Shown one piece after another: positions 58,301-64,000 of a stretch of DNA of 64,000 nucleotides. Position numbers and translations under genes: made by a program. The notes beneath the pieces were generated by a model that was not told the origin of the DNA, searched no databases, and saw only the letters and a program-made list of their open reading frames with translations. Source of the stretch: Acanthosepion esculentum (taxonomy: Eukaryota > Mollusca > Cephalopoda > Sepiida > Sepiidae); contig OZ038485.1 of NCBI GenBank assembly GCA_964036315.1, positions 75,917,460 through 75,981,459 of the forward strand, in the 5' to 3' direction. Position 1 is the first letter of the stretch. Every line of letters begins with the position of its first letter.

Positions 58301-59680
58301 AGCAATAATTACCAAGTAGGATCATTGTTATTCTAGTGAGTTCAATCTCTGCTGGATGCAGATATTTATGCTTCTTTATAACAAAGTTTAACTATTTAAA
58401 TTTATGTTACATTTTAGTTTGGAACCTTTTCATTGATATTTTTTTAATATGAGTAATAATAAAAATCCTGCTAGTTTTTCTCCAGTGTTATTTAAGGCTT
58501 TATCTTATACTTCCTGCAAAATAGAAAAAGACTATAGTAAAAGCTATACACTTGAAAATTCTGCCTTAATAAAGACCATGATGCATTGCCAGCAGAAAGA
58601 AACATCTGCAGCAAACATGAAAATGTGACAATGAATGGACTGTTATAAATAAAATCGTTTAATAATCCCATTTTCTTGCTTTTCTTTATTCGTTGGGCAT
58701 TTCAATTCTTAAATAAAGAAGGTAGGAATAATTGATAACATACTCAGATAATCCATTGCATTCTAAAAGTAACAGTAAAACATCATTTAATTAAAACACA
58801 AATGACACATAAGCAACCAATTCTACTTAATATTATTTTGAAAGTTTCAAAATTCAAGTAGTATTAATTATTTTGATGTGATTATAAAAATGATTAATTC
58901 TTTTGGAAATCTAATTTCATAAAATTCTAAGCTTGAATTCACTTTTTATTTCAGTGATTATTATTAATAATATAATTTCTCAGTTTATGCTTATCTGGAA
59001 TTGTTTCCATGACAAGACTATTATCTAGCAACATTATGATCATGCTGAGGGGCATGCAAAGGACTCAATGCTTTTAGACACTGTGAAGGTTTATTTGGTA
59101 AAAGGAAATAGGATCAAGCAGTTTATACTAATTTGATAGGCACAAGAGGAAGTCACTAAAAATAAATTGGCAGACATGTAGTAGAAAGCTGTTCATGTGA
59201 TATGAAAATATATTTTTTAGCCAATCACAGATGACTTGAACTAAATTTAAAAAAACAACTTTATGGGCAAACTTAGTGTTATATAAAAAGATGTTTCAAT
59301 AGTTATTTTAGAAATAACAGCTAGAATCTACACCAGGTCACCATAACTCAAGAATGCCAACTCGTCTACACAACATGACTACTTCCCCTTTGGAACAAAC
59401 CCCTGATCAAATGACCCACTAACAACAACAACAGCAACAACTAAAATGTGAGTTAGAATGTTCATATCTTATGAAGCTTTTTATCAACCTTTCCAATGAA
59501 TTCTCTTTTCCACAAAGTTTAAAAGTCTTTTTATTACAAAACTTACATAAACAATAGGTTTCAAATGTGAACATTTTTCTCTAAAATTGTAGACAAACAA
59601 ATCAATACCTACAACCTTCATATACAAAACATTGTTGAATGAGTATCTGTCTATATTTCTGAGATGAGGTATTATGTACA
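55316..59680. other. Long AT-rich stretch, no gene recognised
   Basis: Over 4 kb of A/T-rich sequence with frames that are short or hydrophobic because of T-rich codons. A slightly GC-richer patch at 56560-56660 and a GAGTTCAATCTC B-box-like word near 58338 were noted, but no family could be assigned. CAACAACAACAGCAACAAC at about 59424 is a short simple repeat. Confidence 0.5.
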
Positions 59681-59745
59681 CTATTTACATTGTTCGGTCT
59701 ATCGTCCTCATCTTTGTTGCCATATTTATCACAATGTTTGTTGAA
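59681..59745 (-). repeat. SINE family A, tail fragment
   Basis: The minus strand reads AAACATTGTGATAAATATGG, then CAACAAAGATGAGGAC and GAACAATGTAAATA. This is the distal end of family A just past the hammerhead-like core. The rest is missing. Confidence 0.6.
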
Positions 59746-60424
59746 TGAATAACGTCAACAAATTGCTGAATGAATAATGTGAGCAATATTATAACCAATT
59801 GTTCAAATTTGTTTTATAAAATTCAACTGACAAACCAATTAAATATCTAGAAGATGCTGAAAAGTTTTTGTCTAACCAAGAAGAATTTCCAAAAGAAATT
59901 CTGATGTTTGCTCATTTGATCAGATTTTAGTAAATGGATCAAGGTGAGAACTTTTAAGTACCACTTTTACTAGTTATATTATTAACTCTGTCAACTTAAA
60001 TGACTATTTCATTTATTTTGTATCATAACATTATTTCAGTAGTAACTACCTTTTCATGTGTAAATAGTGTAAATGTTTTTATCTGTTTTTATGCTGTATA
60101 AGAAGAAATATCTTAAATATTTTTCTGTGTTATATTTGAAGTTATTTCCCCCCATTTGATATCCCTGCTAACATATATGGGTAAAATAATGAAATTTTGT
60201 ATGGTTTAAAATACCTTTAAAGATAGTCATAAATCTTACTGATTCATTTTATTTTCTCTAATCAAAAGCCTTATTATATTCACAATAAAACAACTTTTCA
60301 CTCTTGTTCACTAATATTGAAAAGTCTGAATAAAAAAATAAATAATATTCTTAATAAAAAGCTTAAAGTCTGCCATTAAAATTTGTATTTACAATATTAG
60401 AGAAAAGTTTATGTATCATTATTT
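59746..60424. other. AT-rich DNA, no gene recognised
   Basis: Begins with a small near-duplication (GTTGAATGAATAACGTCAAC and GCTGAATGAATAATGTGAGC). No coding motif. Confidence 0.5.
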
Positions 60425-60755
60425 TTGCTTTGTATATATGCAGTATACTAGACTGATGTCAAGATCTCATCAATTTACAGTTGAGTTGGCTAGATGCAAC
60501 CATAAATTCTATGCTAACAGTTTCTTTTCTCACACTTCTTGCTTGTGGATCTCCCTTCTAATGCCATGCTTTTCAGCCAACTTTAATCTGCAAAAATTTA
60601 AATGCAATGTCAGTCACTATCTACTGTCCTTCTGATTACTCTTTCCTCATCCTGCTCATTATTAATGTTTCTGTTCCTAATTATTCCATGCCCTGTAACC
60701 CTTGTGCCTTAGTGGCTTTACTGCCTTGCATGGAGTGATACTGATTAAAAGAAAA
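60425..60755 (+). mobile_element. CR1/Jockey-like LINE, 3' end fragment
   Basis: One plus-strand frame reads YTRLMSRSHQFTVELARCNH, KFYANSFFSHTSCLWISLL and NLQKFKCNVSHYLLSF. This is the C-terminus seen at 13880-14060. It is followed by the family 3' end CCTTGCATGGAGTGATACTG and an A-rich tail (about 60740-60755). It is strongly 5'-truncated. Confidence 0.8.
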
Positions 60756-61998
60756 TATGCAAATGTTTATAAAGTCAGAAGTCTTTGAGTTCATGCCTTT
60801 TCATAAATATATTATAACTTTGCGTACTCTGATTTATCAGCATTAATTGCAGAATAAAAATATGTAAATTTAATTAAATCATGTTTCCATAGTATAAACA
60901 GTATAATACTGATTGATTAATACATAGGTATGCATGAAAAGATTTGCATATATTTGAATAAAAACTTTGTAATGGCTAGATAGCAAACATTCTAACATGA
61001 TGTTTCCTAGATTATTACAAAGATCTTATAGAATGGAAGAAGCAGAAAGATTATGACATGAATCTTGACCAGTAGTGGATGGTTGATAACTGAGTAACTA
61101 ACAGAGATATATTTATATGTGTGGTAAAATAAAAAAAAATACTTATATACTTGCAAATAGGCAAAAAACAACTCTTTTCTTTTTCTATTCTTTTTCTCTT
61201 GTTAATGTATGTGTACTGAACATGCATCATCTGTTTAGAAAATATATAATAATTTATCTCTCATTCTTTATGCATATAAAAGAAAAATGAAATGCATTTA
61301 CCTTTTCTATCTGTTCTCATAATTAAATTATGTTTGTTAAAACTCATTTATGAATTTCTCATCAAAGTCAGAGAAATCAAATATAAATTTGGCTGACATT
61401 TTCAAATCTGAAAATATTTTAGAAGCAATTAAAAAAACAGCTTTTAGGTTGAGCCATTTTGATTACTGCTATATTGTGGTAAAGCGTGTTTCATCTTTAT
61501 GCATAACAGTAACAAACTGTAACAGTTATGATGATCCATTTTAACTGTGTCAAAACAGATTTAATATTAATTCAACAAGTCCCTAAATTTTTGTTATCAT
61601 TTAAAATATAAGAAGAAATTACAAACTAGCTTTTATTAGAGGTTGGTGAAAGCATTGTCAGAATTGTTTTCAATAACAAATTTATCTGTTTGATGATAAT
61701 GCAGATTTATTCATATTTTTCACTTATATTTGTTAAACTTAACAAACTGAAGTTTATTTGAGCCAGTGCATTATATTTTGATTCTTAGGAATAATTGATA
61801 GCATACTCAAAGATTATTATATTTTATAAGTTACACCAAGTAATTTTGATGACCCCAATTTTTTTTTCTTCCAGATGAAACCATTTTTCATAATAACAGT
61901 TAGTGTTTTTGTTGTTTATAACACCTAGTTTTCTTGGATGAAGATCAATTCAGTGTCCCCTATATAAGATGTTGCTTCAAAAGAAAACTAATTTTTCA
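60756..61998. other. AT-rich DNA, no gene recognised
   Basis: A good-looking acceptor (polypyrimidine then TTCCAG at about 61875) is followed by MKPFFIITVSVFVVYNT and a stop, with no donor, so no exon is called. Confidence 0.5.
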
Positions 61999-62006
61999 TA
62001 TGTACG

Positions 62007-62009
<3 letters not shown>

Positions 62010-62103
<94 letters not shown>
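62010..62103. repeat. (TA)n(TG)n microsatellite
   Basis: About 52 bp of TA repeats pass into about 42 bp of TG repeats. Confidence 0.95.
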
Positions 62104-62105
<2 letters not shown>

Positions 62106-63340
62106 CATAAATGGCAAAGGTTAGTGGATTGGTTGAGAAGTAAGAGGAAAAAGTAGATGAAGGAAATTGCATGGTTTTATAAATCCTTTTAATCTCTCTC
62201 TCACTTTTTTAAATCGATTATTTCATTAATTGCTTCAAAGATCTTTGGAAGTCAACAACATGTTACATGCAATAATACCAATTTTCTGATTCTGTTAATG
62301 TCTGATTCTTTTGAAATCCTATTGCCTGAGGTTGATTCAGAGAGAGAGAGAGAGAGAGAGGGCGGGTGAGGAAGTAGGGAGGGGAAGGAGCAACAGAAAT
62401 GAATGAGGAATCGAGGAGTGTAAAAGTAAGACAGTAGAAAAACAACCAAAAAAAGGAAAAAATAAGGAAATGATAAAATATTCACAAATAAGTAAATGTT
62501 ATATAAAGAGAAAACTTAAACAATATAGTCTGATTACTGCACTTGTTTTGCAAAAGTATTTAAAAATAAATATTGCTTTTCATCATCTCTGTCATCAGTA
62601 CACATAGAACAAAACACCATATACACCCATTCTATCCATGTGTATGTATGTAATAGATTTATCAGTATATCAATATGCTTTTGTACAAAGACATATCTTT
62701 TTGCATATTTTGACTCATGCATATTTTCAAATTATTGTATATAAATAAAGAAGAATATATTTGTAATTATACACTCAGATTTTATTGTGCAAATCAATGT
62801 TTTGACAATAAAATTAAAATTAACCAATTAACCAATTAACCAACAAATATTAATACAATGTTCAGAGTAAAATTATATACACCATGTGAATTTCAGTTTA
62901 TAATATCTGTTTTTATAAAAATAAAAAAAAAAGTGGATTAACCAGCAAAAAAATATTTCAAGATGCTGTTATTATGAACTAGCAGGCTTCTCCTGCTCAC
63001 TATCACTTTGCAAAGTAAGATATATTCACTACTTCAAATCTTTGAAAGAAAAATTTTAAATGAACATTTCATTCATAAATTGGCTTGTTATAGTTAAGGA
63101 AAGTTTTAAAAATAGATGCCAACTTATTGAAGACCAAGTAAAATTAAAATTTCAAACATTTTTCTGCACTGTATAAGACGATATTCTTAAACAGAACTAT
63201 TTTTTATATGAAAATCAAAACAATCCTTGAATAAAAGAATAGTAATGAAGGACAGTTAATTAATGAAATAAACTTTTTTAAAATCATTATGCAAATTTGT
63301 TAAACCTGAAGAGTGATATTGACTAGAAGTATATAATACA
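62104..63340. other. AT-rich DNA, no gene recognised
   Basis: Contains an (AG)n run at 62339-62360 followed by a purine-rich stretch, and a short TTAACCAA tandem near 62820-62845. No coding motif. Confidence 0.55.
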
Positions 63341-63344
63341 GACA

Positions 63345-64000
63345 TTGACCTTATGGGGCCGGGATTCTTCCTCCGATACAGGCCGGCGGCAGGGATTCGT
63401 CCCTGCGCTGGTAGTATCATGGCTACGTTGGACAAGCTATGACCAGCTATGACTAGCTAAAGCCAAAGCACTGCGGCCCGGGTGAAAACTCGGGTCCATT
63501 CCCCCTCCCTTCCCACGTTAAACCCCGACCTTGTGTCACAACCTGGCCCTGTGGGAGGTCAAGTAAATCCCGTGTCTAAATCACTCTTGAGTTGGCAGGT
63601 ATTGTTTGGGATGTGTTCCCTTTCCTTACTATCAGTCCCCACATCTTGCTGGTTAAGTGCCGTTGTAAAACCCGGGATCAATCGGATTTTCTTCATGAGT
63701 GTCAGTATGCCTTGACGATCATTCCTTGGTTCAGTGACGTTACACAGCCTAGGAAGGTCTTCTATCGGTATTTAGTAGAGGGGGTTTTCGAAGGATCCTC
63801 TAAGTGAGTGGCTCAACTTGTCAGAGGAGGAATTTCGGTCTTGGGTGCCAGCGGCGGATTATCTCAATAACCCTGAGTTTTTGCTTACCTGACGATTGGC
63901 TCAGAATCAGCTGCCTCTCAATGACAAGGCCTTTATATGGGGCTTGGCGGATTTGCCAAACTTTGAACAGTGTGACCTTGGTTTAGAGGAAACAACTTTG
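63345..64000 (+). mobile_element. GC-rich, partly coding, unclassified element cut by window edge
   Basis: Composition changes sharply at about 63350 (GGGGCCGGGATTCTTCCTCC onwards). Plus-strand frames give HILLVKCRCKTRDQSDFLHE followed by CQY. After a one-base shift near 63780 they give DPLSEWLNLSEEEFRSWVPA, then a stop, then RLAQNQLPLNDKAFIWGLAD. This reads like a real but degraded protein. The C-x-C...H-x-C pattern may be a zinc-binding motif, but I do not recognise the family. A retroelement is the likeliest source by context only. Confidence 0.4.

Noticed and set aside
61860..61930. Candidate exon after a strong acceptor at 61875
   Set aside because: Only about 17 codons to a stop, no splice donor, and no recognisable protein.

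Overview
The window looks like intergenic or intronic DNA from an AT-rich metazoan genome. I see no operons, ribosome binding sites or dense coding. There are microsatellites, tRNA-derived SINE-like repeats, decayed LINEs, a mariner relic, a defective Ty3/gypsy-type LTR element and a Penelope-like element (PLE). The mixture, and the style of the LINE and SINE families, fits a mollusc and perhaps a cephalopod. That is an inference and was not searched. Only one host-gene piece is supported: an 83-bp internal exon at 41481-41563 (+). It encodes the end of the first membrane segment of an SLC17 (sialin-like) anion transporter and is framed by consensus splice sites. Much of the window may therefore be intron of that gene.

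Layout. 1-24 kb is AT-rich DNA carrying a mariner-family transposon with TIRs and TA duplication (2559-3452), SINE-like copies, CR1/Jockey-like LINE pieces (6.5-7.5, 13.0-14.2, 16.8-17.7 and 21.2-22.9 kb), RTE-like pieces (12.2-12.7 and 16.0-16.3 kb) and a Tc1-like fragment (11.6 kb). 24.27-33.6 kb is a long degenerate satellite of about 50-57-bp units. It is split by a 4.2-kb PLE remnant (27911-32119) with two inverted arms of about 0.88 kb around a 5'-truncated ORF that ends in a GIY-YIG endonuclease. 35.38-38.42 kb is an internally deleted gypsy-like element with two LTRs; a 220-bp SINE-like insertion with a 16-bp target duplication sits in the upstream LTR. 41.5 kb holds the SLC17 exon. 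45.8-48.0 kb holds an RTE LINE (+) and another LINE piece (-). 48.8-52.0 kb holds an (AC)n-tailed repeat and an LTR-like segment flanked by short inverted repeats. 52.3-52.7 kb is a GC-richer minisatellite. 53.8-54.2 kb is a SINE whose head forms a perfect 25-bp fold-back. The last 650 bases are a GC-rich, partly coding and unrecognised sequence cut by the window edge.

The most interesting thread is a recurring hammerhead-ribozyme-like core (CTGATGA-stem-GAAAC, degenerate). It appears in the inverted arms of the PLE, in the tails of one SINE family (5.1, 24.0 and 54.1 kb) and in a second inverted-repeat pair (49.8 and 51.9 kb). PLE terminal repeats are known to carry hammerhead ribozymes. The window may therefore record a PLE together with non-autonomous repeats that share its ribozyme-bearing ends. 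Nearly all mobile elements here are visibly dead, through stop codons, frameshifts, deletions or lost catalytic residues.
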